A stretch of DNA of 64,000 nt from assembly GCA_050747525.1 (NCBI GenBank), contig JBOGOC010000042.1:1-64000 (forward strand), read 5' to 3'. The position numbers and the translations under genes were made by a program. This document shows positions 18,290-27,321 of the stretch, one piece after another. Position 1 is the first letter of the stretch, and the number at the start of each line of letters is the position of its first letter. The notes below the pieces were generated by a model. That model saw only the letters and a program-made list of their open reading frames with translations, was not told the DNA's origin and made no database searches. This stretch comes from JBOGOC01 sp050747525 (GTDB taxonomy: Bacteria > Acidobacteriota > Polarisedimenticolia > JACPZX01 > DASXTC01).

Positions 18290-18930
18290 GACATCACCCC
18301 CCTGTCCCTGAAGGCGAACGCGGTGTCCATGCGGGGCCGGATGCCCGCCACCAGCAGGGCCACCTCCACGATGAGTCTCAGGTCCGAGAAGGCGGTCCTG
18401 TGCCGGATGTACTCGAGGTCCGCCTCGAGCTTTCTAGGCATGAGCTCCTCCACGTAAGCGCGCTCGGGGTTGGGATGATGCTCCAGCAGGTCCGGCTCGT
18501 GCGGATAGACGAGCTGGGCCATGAACGCCAGGCCGGGCTTCACGTCCAGCACGTGGCGCTGCTCGGGCGTATAGAGGTGAACGAACTTCTCCATCTCGGG
18601 GCGCGGCCCTGCCAGGCTCATGTCTCCCTTCAGGACGTTCCACAGCTGCGGCAGCTCGTCGACCTTCCAGCGGCGAAGGAAGTGCCCCAGCGGCGTGACC
18701 CGGGGATCTCCGTGCGCGGTGAGCGCCGAGGCTCCCTGAGCCTGGCGCACCGTCATCGTGCGGAACTTGTAGAGCCAGAACGGCACCCCGTGCAGGCCGG
18801 CACGGCGCTGTCTGAAGAAAACCGGCCCCTGCGACGTGAGCTTCTGAAGGAGGCAGACGAAGAGCAGCGGCACCGAGAGCACCAGCAGCACCAGGCTCGC
18901 CACCACGAGATCAGACAACCGCCGGACCAT
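18286..18930 (-). CDS. Initiating phosphoglycosyl transferase (bacterial sugar transferase, PF02397 type)
   Basis: Transfers a sugar-1-phosphate to undecaprenyl phosphate and so starts repeat-unit synthesis at the inner membrane. It has 214 residues, the short monotopic form with a single N-terminal hydrophobic segment (VASLVLLVLSVPLLFVCLL). The catalytic core has FFRQRRAGLHG, LYKFRTM, and KVDELPQLWNVLKGDMSLAGPRP, which includes the DE dyad. The start at 18930 overlaps the end of the Rieske gene by 20 bases. The C-terminal half (DLEYIRHRTAFSDLRLIVEV) is the usual amphipathic end. The sugar specificity is unknown. Confidence 0.93.
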   Translation of the reverse strand: MVRRLSDLVVASLVLLVLSVPLLFVCLLQKLTSQGPVFFRQRRAGLHGVPFWLYKFRTMTVRQAQGASALTAHGDPRVTPLGHFLRRWKVDELPQLWNVLKGDMSLAGPRPEMEKFVHLYTPEQRHVLDVKPGLAFMAQLVYPHEPDLLEHHPNPERAYVEELMPRKLEADLEYIRHRTAFSDLRLIVEVALLVAGIRPRMDTAFAFRDRGVMS

Positions 18931-19249
18931 CGGCCTTCTCTCCTCCCCAGTCCCAGCTCAGCCTGACGGCTCCGTCCACGGTGCGCACCACCACGGGCTT
19001 CAGGCAATAGAAGGGCACTTCCACGCAGCGTCCCGTGGCCGCGGCGAAGCGCCAGCCGTGCCCCGGGCACTCGATGTGGTCTCCGTTGACCTCGCCGTCC
19101 GACAGACGCCATCCGGCGTGCGGGCAGACATCCTCGTAGGCCAGCACCGAGGCCCCCTTGCGCACCACCACGACTCCCTGGCCTGCCGCCTCCAGACGCA
19201 CGGGGCGTCCCTCCGGCAGATCCTCGAGCCTCACCTCAATGTGTGGCAT
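18911..19249 (-). CDS. Rieske [2Fe-2S] protein, CMAH-like electron-transfer partner
   Basis: A 112-residue soluble Rieske domain. The cluster ligands are Cys42 and His44 in CPHAGW and Cys61 and His64 in CPGHGW. It starts 14 bases inside the upstream MBL-fold gene, so the two are translationally coupled. In animal CMP-N-acetylneuraminate hydroxylase (CMAH) a Rieske domain and an MBL-fold domain sit in one polypeptide; here they are separate but adjacent, with the order reversed. The role as a redox partner of the MBL protein is therefore a structural inference. Alternatives are a ferredoxin subunit of another oxygenase or a NirD-like protein, but no such oxygenase is nearby. Confidence 0.88.
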   Translation of the reverse strand: MPHIEVRLEDLPEGRPVRLEAAGQGVVVVRKGASVLAYEDVCPHAGWRLSDGEVNGDHIECPGHGWRFAAATGRCVEVPFYCLKPVVVRTVDGAVRLSWDWGGEKADGPAVV

Positions 19250-20549
19250 ACCAGCGGCTCAGCCTCCCCGGATCCGGATCATATAGAAAATGATACAGCG
19301 GCTCGTTGTAGACATCGGGCCGCCGCGACAGCTCCACCCTCAGCGACAGGAACAGATCCTCCAGCCACGTCTCCCGTCCCGTCATGAACGGATACAGCAG
19401 CCGGTCCTCCACCTTCATGCGGTACGTCCAATCATCGGCCCGTCCCTCCCTGACGAACGTGGAACCGGCGGCGTTGAAGTCCACCGTCCAGGCGCCCGCC
19501 TGCGGCCCCGTGGCCTCGACGAGCAGCCTGGCGCCCACCCGGCGCCGCATGTCGGGGCTCAGCGCGCCCACACGGTCCTGAAAATAGCTCATCACGCAGG
19601 CTCCGAGATCAGTCCCTGCGGCCGGCAGATTCGACAGGGCGGCCAGCCGGGGCGCCATGCGCGCGGCGGCATCCGCCATGTAGCGGCCGCGGTCGCCGTG
19701 AAAAGAGTCGGGCGCCTGCCGGATGAAACCGCGCGTGCTGTCCCAGACGTCGGTGGCCGCCATGAAGAGCGGCTCCGACGACACGCCCCCCTGCAGCGCC
19801 GCGATCGCTTCTTTCGGGTCGATGAAGATTCCCATCTCCGTCGAGTTGAGCCACAGCATGCCGGGCTCCAGGACCATGCAGGGGCCCGATGAAGGGACCG
19901 CCACGCGCGGACGGGTCAGCTTCACCCGCTGGACGAAGCTCTTGAGCAGCATCTGCCGCCGCCGCTGCACGAGACCGGCCTTGGTGTCCTGAGGGTAGTC
20001 GTACATGATCGGAAACCAGTTGGCCCCCGAGAACATGAAGAAGCCCAGGTCGATACCGCGCTCGCCCACGCGCCTCAGGTCCTCGAAGCCGAGCTTGCAG
20101 TCCGTCTCGTTGAAGACGCGCACCCCTTCGCCTTCCACGAGGATGGCCGAGTCGTTCGTGTACTCCGCGCTGCCGTACAGGGTGACGCTCAGCGAGTCGC
20201 CCAGATCGAGCGGGCGTCCCGACTCCAGCTCGCGGATGTCGGTGAATCCCAGCGACTCGACGTGCCGGCGGAAGCGCGGGCTGGGGAAGCGGCAGATGAG
20301 CACCGGAAGGTCCTTGCGCAGATGGCGCAGCGTGGCCGGATCGAGATGGTCCTGGTGCTCGTGCGACAGGAACAGGTAGTCGAGGCCGTCCTTGGGGAAG
20401 GTCCCCGGAGTGATCCCGGCATCCTCGAGCAGATGGGTGTGAAACCACGACCCGAAGTACGCGCCCTCGGTGAGCCAGGGGTCGGTCAGAATCCTGCGGC
20501 CGGCCGCCTCGATCAGCGTGCACGCCTGTCCGTAGTAGGTCACTCGCAC
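19236..20549 (-). CDS. MBL-fold protein resembling the catalytic domain of CMP-sialate hydroxylase
   Basis: A 437-residue metallo-beta-lactamase-fold protein. The metal motif is SHEHQDHLD, with His63, His65, Asp67 and His68. From memory, several blocks line up with the CMAH catalytic part: VTYYGQAC then DPWLTEGAYFGSW near the start, VFNETDCKLG, FFMFSGANWFPIMYDYP, a helix ending RPRVAVPSSGPCMV, and RRPDVYNEPLYHFLYDP at the C-terminus. This is much closer than to UlaG or glyoxalase II. With the Rieske protein encoded just downstream it could hydroxylate a nucleotide-activated sugar during exopolysaccharide synthesis; substrate unknown. It is the first gene of the operon. An imperfect promoter with TTGACA at 20604-20599 lies upstream. 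Confidence 0.85.
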   Translation of the reverse strand: MRVTYYGQACTLIEAAGRRILTDPWLTEGAYFGSWFHTHLLEDAGITPGTFPKDGLDYLFLSHEHQDHLDPATLRHLRKDLPVLICRFPSPRFRRHVESLGFTDIRELESGRPLDLGDSLSVTLYGSAEYTNDSAILVEGEGVRVFNETDCKLGFEDLRRVGERGIDLGFFMFSGANWFPIMYDYPQDTKAGLVQRRRQMLLKSFVQRVKLTRPRVAVPSSGPCMVLEPGMLWLNSTEMGIFIDPKEAIAALQGGVSSEPLFMAATDVWDSTRGFIRQAPDSFHGDRGRYMADAAARMAPRLAALSNLPAAGTDLGACVMSYFQDRVGALSPDMRRRVGARLLVEATGPQAGAWTVDFNAAGSTFVREGRADDWTYRMKVEDRLLYPFMTGRETWLEDLFLSLRVELSRRPDVYNEPLYHFLYDPDPGRLSRWYATH

Positions 20550-20742
20550 GATCGGTTTCTCTCCATCGAGCAGGACAGCCTGCCAGAAAGATGCGAAATG
20601 TCAACCCGCGCGGAACGTAATGTACGCGGGAAGTCCTTTCTTGTCAGGGAGACGGACGATCCCTGCCAGGCCGAAAACCCCGTATCTGCCGACAGACCTG
20701 ACACGCCCGGGAAGGACATCGAAAGAGCGCGTTAAATGTGCC

Positions 20743-20771
20743 TTGACACCTCATGTCGGGCGGGGTATCAA
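20743..20771 (+). promoter_or_regulatory. Sigma70-type promoter of the first copper-radical oxidase gene
   Basis: TTGACA at 20743-20748, a 17-base spacer and TATCAA at 20766-20771. It lies about 40 bases upstream of the GTG start at 20811, and the ribosome site GAGGAGG is at 20799-20805. Position and spacing are good; the -10 box is 4 of 6. Confidence 0.6.
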
Positions 20772-20810
20772 CAAGGGCCACCTGCGTTCCCCCCCTGCGA
20801 GGAGGTTCCC

Positions 20811-23800
20811 GTGCGAAGGTCTATTCTGTCCATCCTGGCGGTCATCCTCATCGGGGCGGTCTGCCTGCCGGGGATGGCGGGCGAGCGTGTGCAGAAGGAC
20901 GCGGAGGCCGATGCGCCACGGGTCCCCCTGACGGCCGGCATGGTGCAGAACACCGTCGGGAATTCCCTGGAGCAGCTGGGCTCCTGGACGGCGCCTGCCC
21001 CGTGGCCGGTGATAGCGGTGCACATGGTGCTGCTGCACACCGGCAGAGTGATGTTCTGGCGCGGGGACGAGGACGTGCCGGTCACATATCTCTGGGACCC
21101 GGCGACTGAGCAGATCGAGCCCGTGGATGCCGGCATCGACATCCTCTTCTGCGTGGGACAGATCCCGCTGGAGGATGGCCGCGTCCTGGCGGTGGGAGGA
21201 GAGGTGACCCAGAACACAGGGCTCGGCCCCCCCCTCGCTCACATCTTCGATCCCCTCACCCTCGCCTGGTCCAGGACCGCCGACATGCAGCGCGGACGCT
21301 ACTACCCCACCTCCCTGATGCAGGGGGACGGGAGCGTGCTGGCCTTCTCAGGTACCGATGAGGTGGGCGTCACCAACAACCTCGTCGAGACCTTCACGCC
21401 CGGTTCGTCGGGGGGGGCCGACACGTGGACGGTGATGAGCGGCGCGACCAAGACGATGACCTACTATCCCAGGATGCACCTGCTGGCTTCGGGCAAGGTG
21501 CTCCACACCGGCCCCGAGCGGACCACCGAGTACCTCGAGCCGCTGAGCCACAACTGGACGGCGCTCCCCCCCAGCAACTACGGGAAGAGGACCCAGGGGA
21601 CCTCGGTGATGCTCCCTCCCGGCAACAACAAGTTCATGATCCTCGGCGGCCGCGATCGCGGACAGGCCGACCCGCTGGCCACGGCCACGGCGGAGATTCT
21701 GGACGTAGATGCCCCGGAGCCGGAGTGGCGGTTCACCACGCCCATGGGCGAGCGCCGCATGAATCTCAACACCGTGATCCTCCCGGACGCGACCGTTCTC
21801 GTGGCGGGGGGCACCAGCGACGAGAACATCACCCCCGCGCTCACGGCCCAGATCTTCGACCCGGCGACCGAGACGTGGAAAGTGGTCGCGCCCATGGCCA
21901 CGCACCGCGGCTACCATTCCACGGCGCTCCTGCTGCCGGATGGGCGCGTCCTGTGGGCGGGCGCCAACGGCAACTACACGGCCGAGGTGTACTCGCCCCC
22001 ATACCTTTTCAGAGGCCCGCGCCCGACTATCTCCTTCGCTCCTTCCAGCGCCCAGTACGGCCAGCCGTTCATTGTGATGACTCCCGAGGCGCCGTCGATC
22101 GCCAAGGTGGTCCTGATGCGCGCGGGCTCACCCACCCACGCCTTCGACGTGGCCCAGCGCTACGTGCCCCTCTCCTTCACGGCCGGAGCCGGTTCGCTCG
22201 ACGTGGTTACTCCCAACGAGCCCAACATCGCGCCCCCGGGCTACTACATGCTCTTCCTGGTGGACGGTGCGGGGATCCCGTCGGTGGCGTCCTTCGTGCA
22301 TCTGAGCGGTACCGCCCAGGGGAACAGGCCTCCGATCGTGGACGCCGGACCGAACCAGACGATCCTCCATCCCCAGGCCGCCAATCTGAACGGCACCATC
22401 GCCGACGACGGTCTTCCCCTGCCGCAGCCACCCAGCACGCAATGGAGCACCGACAGCGGACCCGGAACGGTCAGCTTCGCCAATGCCTCGGCCGTCGACA
22501 CTACGGCCACCTTCTCCGGGCCGGGCATCTACGTCCTGCGCCTGACCGCCACCGACAGCGAGCTGAACGCCTCCGACACCGTCACCGTCACGGTGAACGT
22601 CGTCGGGGAGACCGGCTATCCGGTCGAGTCCAGGGTCTCCGCCGCCTCGGATGACGCCGAGGAGGTGGTCGCCGATAGCGATGTCACCCTGGGGAGCACC
22701 GACCTGGAGCTGGTCAACGACGGCGTGGATCAGAAGGTGGGGCTGCGCTTCAACAACCTCCCGATCCCGCCCAGTGAGACCATCGTGCGAGCCTGGGTCC
22801 AGTTCAAGGCCGACGAGACCCAGACCGATCCGACCAACCTCGTGATCCGGGGGCAGGCTTCGGACAACGCCCCCACGTTCACCGGGAACACGGGGAACGT
22901 CTCCTCGCGTCCGCTCACGGCCGCATCGGTGGTGTGGGCTCCGCCGGCCTGGAACGCGGTCGGTCAGTTCGGTGTGGCACAGCGCACTCCCATGCTCACC
23001 TCCATCATCCAGGAGATCGTGAACCGCCCCGGATGGGCGAAGGGCAATTCCATCGTCCTGATCATCAGCGGCACCGGGCACCGGACCGCCGAAGCCTTCG
23101 AGGGGGACCAGTCCGGAGCTCCCATCCTGCACGTGGAGCTGGCCAATGAGCCGGTCAACAGCGCTCCCACCGTCGACGCCGGCACCGGCGTGACGGTGCG
23201 CATACCCGAGTCCCTGTCGCTGGACGGCAACGTCCAGGACGACGGGCTCCCCTTCCCGCCCGGCACGATGACCACCCTGTGGGTGCAGGAGAGCGGACCC
23301 GGAGTGGCCACATTCGCCAACCCCTATGCCGTGGACACGACTGTCACCTTCAGCGCTCCCGGCCGCTACGAGATGGCTCTGAACGCCGACGACAGCGAGT
23401 TCGTGGTCGATGATCACCTCGTCATCGAGGTCCTGGAGCCGCTCCCCGGCGGGATCATGCTTCAGAGCTCGGTGGGCGCGGGGACCGACGATGCCGAAGA
23501 GGCGGCATCGACCGGAGCGGTTACCCTGACCAGCGGCGACCTGGAGCTGGTCGACGACGGCGGCATCCTCCAGGTTGTGGGTCTGCGCTTCGCTGGAGTG
23601 AACCTGGGGCCGACGACCACGGTCCACCGGGCCTGGATCCAGTTCCAGTCCAAGGAGGCCCAGTCGGTGCCCACGTCCCTCACCATCGAAGGGATAGCCC
23701 AGGCGCAGGCCCCCACGTTCAGCGCGGCGGCGCACAACATCTCGTCACGGCCCCGCACTTCCGCCTCCGCCGTCTGGTCCCCCGCGCCCTGGACCGTGGT

Positions 23801-23990
23801 GAGCGAGGCGGGGATCAACCAGCAGACGACCGACCTGACGGCGATCGTCCAGGAGCTGCTCGCCCTGCCCGGAAGGGCGGCCGGCGACCCCATGGCCTTC
23901 GTTTTCACCGGCACCGGGCACCGCACCGCCCGCTCGTACGAGAACGATCCCCTCAAAGTGGCCAGGCTGTTCATCGAATACACGGATTAA
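20811..23990 (+). CDS. Secreted copper-radical oxidase (galactose/glyoxal oxidase-like, AA5) with PKD-like and CBM96-like domains, copy 1
   Basis: A 1059-residue exported protein. The GTG at 20811 is chosen because GAGGAGG lies 5 bases upstream and a signal peptide follows. Residues about 75-385 form a kelch-type propeller and about 395-490 a galactose-oxidase C-terminal Ig domain (PPYLFRGPRP, PPGYYMLFLV). All copper and radical positions known for galactose oxidase have counterparts: Cys114 (FCVG), Tyr164/165 (RGRYYP), Tyr368-His369 (RGYHS) and His443 (THAFD). It should oxidise an alcohol or aldehyde and release H2O2 outside the cell. Two PKD-like domains (from about 495 and 780) alternate with two CBM96/DNRLRE-like beta-sandwiches (about 605-770, 890-1059). 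A close paralogue follows. Confidence 0.9.
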   Translation: MRRSILSILAVILIGAVCLPGMAGERVQKDAEADAPRVPLTAGMVQNTVGNSLEQLGSWTAPAPWPVIAVHMVLLHTGRVMFWRGDEDVPVTYLWDPATEQIEPVDAGIDILFCVGQIPLEDGRVLAVGGEVTQNTGLGPPLAHIFDPLTLAWSRTADMQRGRYYPTSLMQGDGSVLAFSGTDEVGVTNNLVETFTPGSSGGADTWTVMSGATKTMTYYPRMHLLASGKVLHTGPERTTEYLEPLSHNWTALPPSNYGKRTQGTSVMLPPGNNKFMILGGRDRGQADPLATATAEILDVDAPEPEWRFTTPMGERRMNLNTVILPDATVLVAGGTSDENITPALTAQIFDPATETWKVVAPMATHRGYHSTALLLPDGRVLWAGANGNYTAEVYSPPYLFRGPRPTISFAPSSAQYGQPFIVMTPEAPSIAKVVLMRAGSPTHAFDVAQRYVPLSFTAGAGSLDVVTPNEPNIAPPGYYMLFLVDGAGIPSVASFVHLSGTAQGNRPPIVDAGPNQTILHPQAANLNGTIADDGLPLPQPPSTQWSTDSGPGTVSFANASAVDTTATFSGPGIYVLRLTATDSELNASDTVTVTVNVVGETGYPVESRVSAASDDAEEVVADSDVTLGSTDLELVNDGVDQKVGLRFNNLPIPPSETIVRAWVQFKADETQTDPTNLVIRGQASDNAPTFTGNTGNVSSRPLTAASVVWAPPAWNAVGQFGVAQRTPMLTSIIQEIVNRPGWAKGNSIVLIISGTGHRTAEAFEGDQSGAPILHVELANEPVNSAPTVDAGTGVTVRIPESLSLDGNVQDDGLPFPPGTMTTLWVQESGPGVATFANPYAVDTTVTFSAPGRYEMALNADDSEFVVDDHLVIEVLEPLPGGIMLQSSVGAGTDDAEEAASTGAVTLTSGDLELVDDGGILQVVGLRFAGVNLGPTTTVHRAWIQFQSKEAQSVPTSLTIEGIAQAQAPTFSAAAHNISSRPRTSASAVWSPAPWTVVSEAGINQQTTDLTAIVQELLALPGRAAGDPMAFVFTGTGHRTARSYENDPLKVARLFIEYTD

Positions 23991-24028
23991 CCGGGCCCAC
24001 GGGCCCCTGTCCCGCCGTATAATCATTC

Positions 24029-24059
24029 TTGACATGGTCCCGTAGTTTCTGGTTAATAT
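24029..24059 (+). promoter_or_regulatory. Possible promoter of the second copper-radical oxidase gene
   Basis: TTGACA at 24029-24034 is followed after 18-19 bases by TTAATAT (24053-24059). It precedes the ATG at 24095 with an AGGAGA ribosome site. The spacer is slightly long. Confidence 0.45.
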
Positions 24060-24094
24060 GAGGGACCTGCCTTTTAAGCTGAGAGGAGACACGA

Positions 24095-27000
24095 ATGCTG
24101 CCCCGCATCGGTCTCCGCGTCCCGGTAGTTGCGTTGGCGCTCATCCTGGTGGTTGCGGGTCTGCAACTCGCCGGGGCGACGTCGGAGCGCCTCCAGCTTC
24201 CCGTAGACGTGGAAGAACCGCTCATCCAGAACGCCGGGCCCGACATCGCCTGGCGGACCACCGTCGACCCGCTGGTGGACGACCCCGTTCAGTACGGTCA
24301 GTGGGCCCTCCCCATGGACTGGCCCGCCAACGCCGTCCATTCCATCCTCCTGCGCACCGGCAAGGTGCTCTGGTTCCGCGGCGACGAGGATTCTCCGGTC
24401 AGCTACGTCTGGGACCCCGCCACGAACCAGCTGGAGTCCCAGTCAGTCGATGAGATCATCTGGTGCGGCGGCAACTCCGTCCTGGACGACGGCCGGGTGC
24501 TGATCACCGGCGGGGCGTCGTTCCAGGGGGCCTCCACCGGCCCGCGCCATTCCTATCTGTTCGATCCCGTCACCCTCGAGTGGACGCGCACGGTGGACAT
24601 GCGGAAGGGCCGCTACTACCCGACCAATGTCCTGCTGGGGGACGGCCGCACTCTGGTTTTCAGCGGCACCGACGCCAACGGCCTGACCAACAACCAGGTG
24701 GAGGCCTTCGTCCCGGGCACGACGTTCGACACATGGCAGCTCCTGGTCGGCGCGGAGCGATCCATTTCCTACTACCCGCGGATGCACCTGCTCCCCACAG
24801 GGCAGGTCGCGCACGTGGGCCCCGACAAGACGACCAGCCTCTTCGATCCGTCGAGCAAGACCTGGCAGTCCCTGGGGAACAGCCAGTACGGCAACCGCAC
24901 GCACGGATCGTCCGTGATGCTCCCGCCAGGGCATCGGAAGATCATGATCCTCGGGGGCCACGACCGCGGACTCTCCGATCCCAGGGCCACGAACACCGTG
25001 GAGATCCTGGACATGTCGGCCCCGACTCCGCGGTGGGTGTACGCGAACCCGATGGCCTCGCGCCGCATGCACCTCCAGAGCGTCATCCTGCCCGACGGCA
25101 AGGTGCTCGCCATCGGCGGGACCACGGACGAGGACATCACTCCGGCCTACGCGACCGAGATGTTCAATCCGTCCACCGGCACCTGGACGACGATGGCGTC
25201 CCAGCGCACCAGGCGCGGGTACCACTCCTCGGCGATTCTCCTTCCTGACGGTCGCGTGCTGTCGGCGGGGACCAACGGCAACAACACCGCCGAGATCTAC
25301 TCTCCCCCTTACCTGTTCCGAGGACCGCGCCCTGTCATCGGGTCGATCCCGTCCTCGGTCAACCACAGCGCGACGATGACCGTCGGCTCGCTGGACGCGG
25401 CGTCGATCACCTCGGTGGTCCTGATGCGGCCGGGAGCGTCCACCCACGCCATCAACATGGAGCAGCGGTACGTGCCGCTGACTTTCTCGCAGACCGGGCC
25501 GTCCTCGCTGTCGGTGACCGCGCCGCTGGATACGAACGTGGCGCCCCCGGGCTACTACATGCTCTTCCTGGTCAATTCCTCGGGCATACCATCGGTGGCC
25601 CGGTTCGTGCGGCTCGGAGCATCCACGGGCGGAAACCAGCGCCCCGTCGTCGACGCCGGGCCCGGCGCGACCATCGTGCTTCCGGCCACGGGCACGCTGG
25701 GGGGCAGCGTCAGCGATGACGGGCTCCCCTCGCCGGCTCTGACCATGACGTGGTCGAAGGAGAGCGGGCCGGGGAGCGTCGCCTTCTCCCCTCCAGGCGC
25801 AGCCCAGTCCCAGGCTTCGTTCAGCGAAATCGGGACGTACGTTCTGCGCCTCACCGCCACCGACGGCCAGCTGGCCGGCACCGACACCGTCTCCTTCACG
25901 GTCAACGACGGGGTGTCCGGAGGCTATCCCTTCGAGACGAGAATCGCCGCGGGCGCCGACGACGTCGAGGAAAAGGCCGGGGGCTCGATCTACCTGGACA
26001 GCACCGACCTCGAGATGACGCTCGATTCCGACGTGCAGACCATCGGCCTGCGCTTCCCCGGGCTCCCCATGCCTCCGGGCGAGCGCATCGTGACGGCCTG
26101 GCTGCAGTTCAAGACGGATGAGGCAACATCGGGGACGACTTCGCTGCAGATTCAGGCCCAGGACTCCGACAACGCGCTCCCCTTCACCACGGCCTCGCAC
26201 AACGTCACCACCCGGCCCGTGACGCAGACCTCCGTCTCATGGAATCTGCCCGCGTGGCTCACCGTCGGCGAAGTGGGGCCTGACCAGCGCACCCCCGACC
26301 TGTCGGCCGTCATCCAGCAGGTGGTGAACCGTCCGGGGTGGTCCGGCGGAAACGCCCTCGCGCTCATCATCAGGGGCTCGGGGAAGCGTGTCGCCAAGGC
26401 GTACGAAGGACTGGCCTCCGGCGCCGCCGTGCTGCACATCGAGACCGGCGCTCCGCCCCCCAACCACGTTCCGATCGTGGACCCGGGGCCGGAGCTGACG
26501 GTGCGCATGCCCCGATCGGCCGTGCTGGACGGCACGGTGACCGATGATGGCCTGCCCGCTCCTCCCGGGACCGTGCAGACGCTCTGGGTCAAGGAGAGCG
26601 GCCCGATCACGGGCGTCGTGACCTTCGCCAACCCGCAGGCGATTGACACCTCGGCCACCTTCTCAGAGCCCGGCCGCTATGTGCTCGAGCTGCAGGCCGA
26701 CGACGGCGAGCTGGTGGGACGAGGGGCAGTCTCCATCCAGGTGACTCCGCCCATTCCGGGGCTGGTTATCCTGGACCGCTCCGTGCCGTCAGGGACGAGC
26801 GACGCCTACGAGGGAGGCAAAGGCAAGGTTTTCCTCACCCAGGGGCAGGTCCCGCTCGGAGGGACGAAGGCGGGGATACGCTTCACCAACGTGACCATCC
26901 CTCGTGGCTCGACCATCTACGGAGCCACGCTGCAGTTCCAGGCGGATCGGGTCGACGTCGCGGGCACCTCGCTCGTGGTCCGGGGCCAGGCCTCGGACAA

Positions 27001-27286
27001 CGCGGCCGCCTTCGACACGACCTCCTTCAGCATCTCGACCCGGCCGAAGACGGCCGCGTCGGTGGCCTGGGCGCCTCTCGCGTGGCTCGTCGCCGGGGAG
27101 GCCTCCGACAGGCAGCGGCCACCGGACCTGGCCGCCATCGTGCAGGAGATCGTCAACCGGGCGGGATGGAACAGCGGCAACGCGCTGGCCATCATCATCA
27201 CCGGCAACGGACGCAGGACGGCCGAGTCCTTCGAGGGTGGAGCCACCGCGGCGCCACGGCTGACGATCGAGTACGTGGCTCCCTGA
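24095..27286 (+). CDS. Secreted copper-radical oxidase with PKD-like and CBM96-like domains, copy 2
   Basis: A 1063-residue paralogue of the preceding gene with the same domain order: signal peptide (PVVALALILVVAGLQLAGA), propeller, galactose-oxidase Ig domain, PKD-like, CBM96-like, PKD-like, CBM96-like. The catalytic counterparts are again complete: Cys124 (IWCGG), Tyr174/175 (KGRYYP), Tyr376-His377 (RGYHS) and His451 (THAIN). The N-terminal 70 residues before the propeller differ most between copies. The ATG has AGGAGA 7 bases upstream. Its own promoter-like sequence suggests separate expression. The substrate is not deducible; polysaccharide hydroxyls of the neighbouring exopolysaccharide are a reasonable guess only. 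Confidence 0.9.
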   Translation: MLPRIGLRVPVVALALILVVAGLQLAGATSERLQLPVDVEEPLIQNAGPDIAWRTTVDPLVDDPVQYGQWALPMDWPANAVHSILLRTGKVLWFRGDEDSPVSYVWDPATNQLESQSVDEIIWCGGNSVLDDGRVLITGGASFQGASTGPRHSYLFDPVTLEWTRTVDMRKGRYYPTNVLLGDGRTLVFSGTDANGLTNNQVEAFVPGTTFDTWQLLVGAERSISYYPRMHLLPTGQVAHVGPDKTTSLFDPSSKTWQSLGNSQYGNRTHGSSVMLPPGHRKIMILGGHDRGLSDPRATNTVEILDMSAPTPRWVYANPMASRRMHLQSVILPDGKVLAIGGTTDEDITPAYATEMFNPSTGTWTTMASQRTRRGYHSSAILLPDGRVLSAGTNGNNTAEIYSPPYLFRGPRPVIGSIPSSVNHSATMTVGSLDAASITSVVLMRPGASTHAINMEQRYVPLTFSQTGPSSLSVTAPLDTNVAPPGYYMLFLVNSSGIPSVARFVRLGASTGGNQRPVVDAGPGATIVLPATGTLGGSVSDDGLPSPALTMTWSKESGPGSVAFSPPGAAQSQASFSEIGTYVLRLTATDGQLAGTDTVSFTVNDGVSGGYPFETRIAAGADDVEEKAGGSIYLDSTDLEMTLDSDVQTIGLRFPGLPMPPGERIVTAWLQFKTDEATSGTTSLQIQAQDSDNALPFTTASHNVTTRPVTQTSVSWNLPAWLTVGEVGPDQRTPDLSAVIQQVVNRPGWSGGNALALIIRGSGKRVAKAYEGLASGAAVLHIETGAPPPNHVPIVDPGPELTVRMPRSAVLDGTVTDDGLPAPPGTVQTLWVKESGPITGVVTFANPQAIDTSATFSEPGRYVLELQADDGELVGRGAVSIQVTPPIPGLVILDRSVPSGTSDAYEGGKGKVFLTQGQVPLGGTKAGIRFTNVTIPRGSTIYGATLQFQADRVDVAGTSLVVRGQASDNAAAFDTTSFSISTRPKTAASVAWAPLAWLVAGEASDRQRPPDLAAIVQEIVNRAGWNSGNALAIIITGNGRRTAESFEGGATAAPRLTIEYVAP

Positions 27287-27321
27287 AGAGGGTGCCGGAC
27301 ATCGCTCCACGAAAAGGAGAG

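Noticed and set aside
23985..24020. GGGCCC-AC-GGGCCC as terminator after the first oxidase gene
   Set aside because: The stem is short, made of two self-complementary blocks, and no T-run follows.
22128..26200. Two long minus-strand frames opposite the copper-radical oxidases
   Set aside because: They mirror the codon pattern of the real genes and contain no plausible protein domain.
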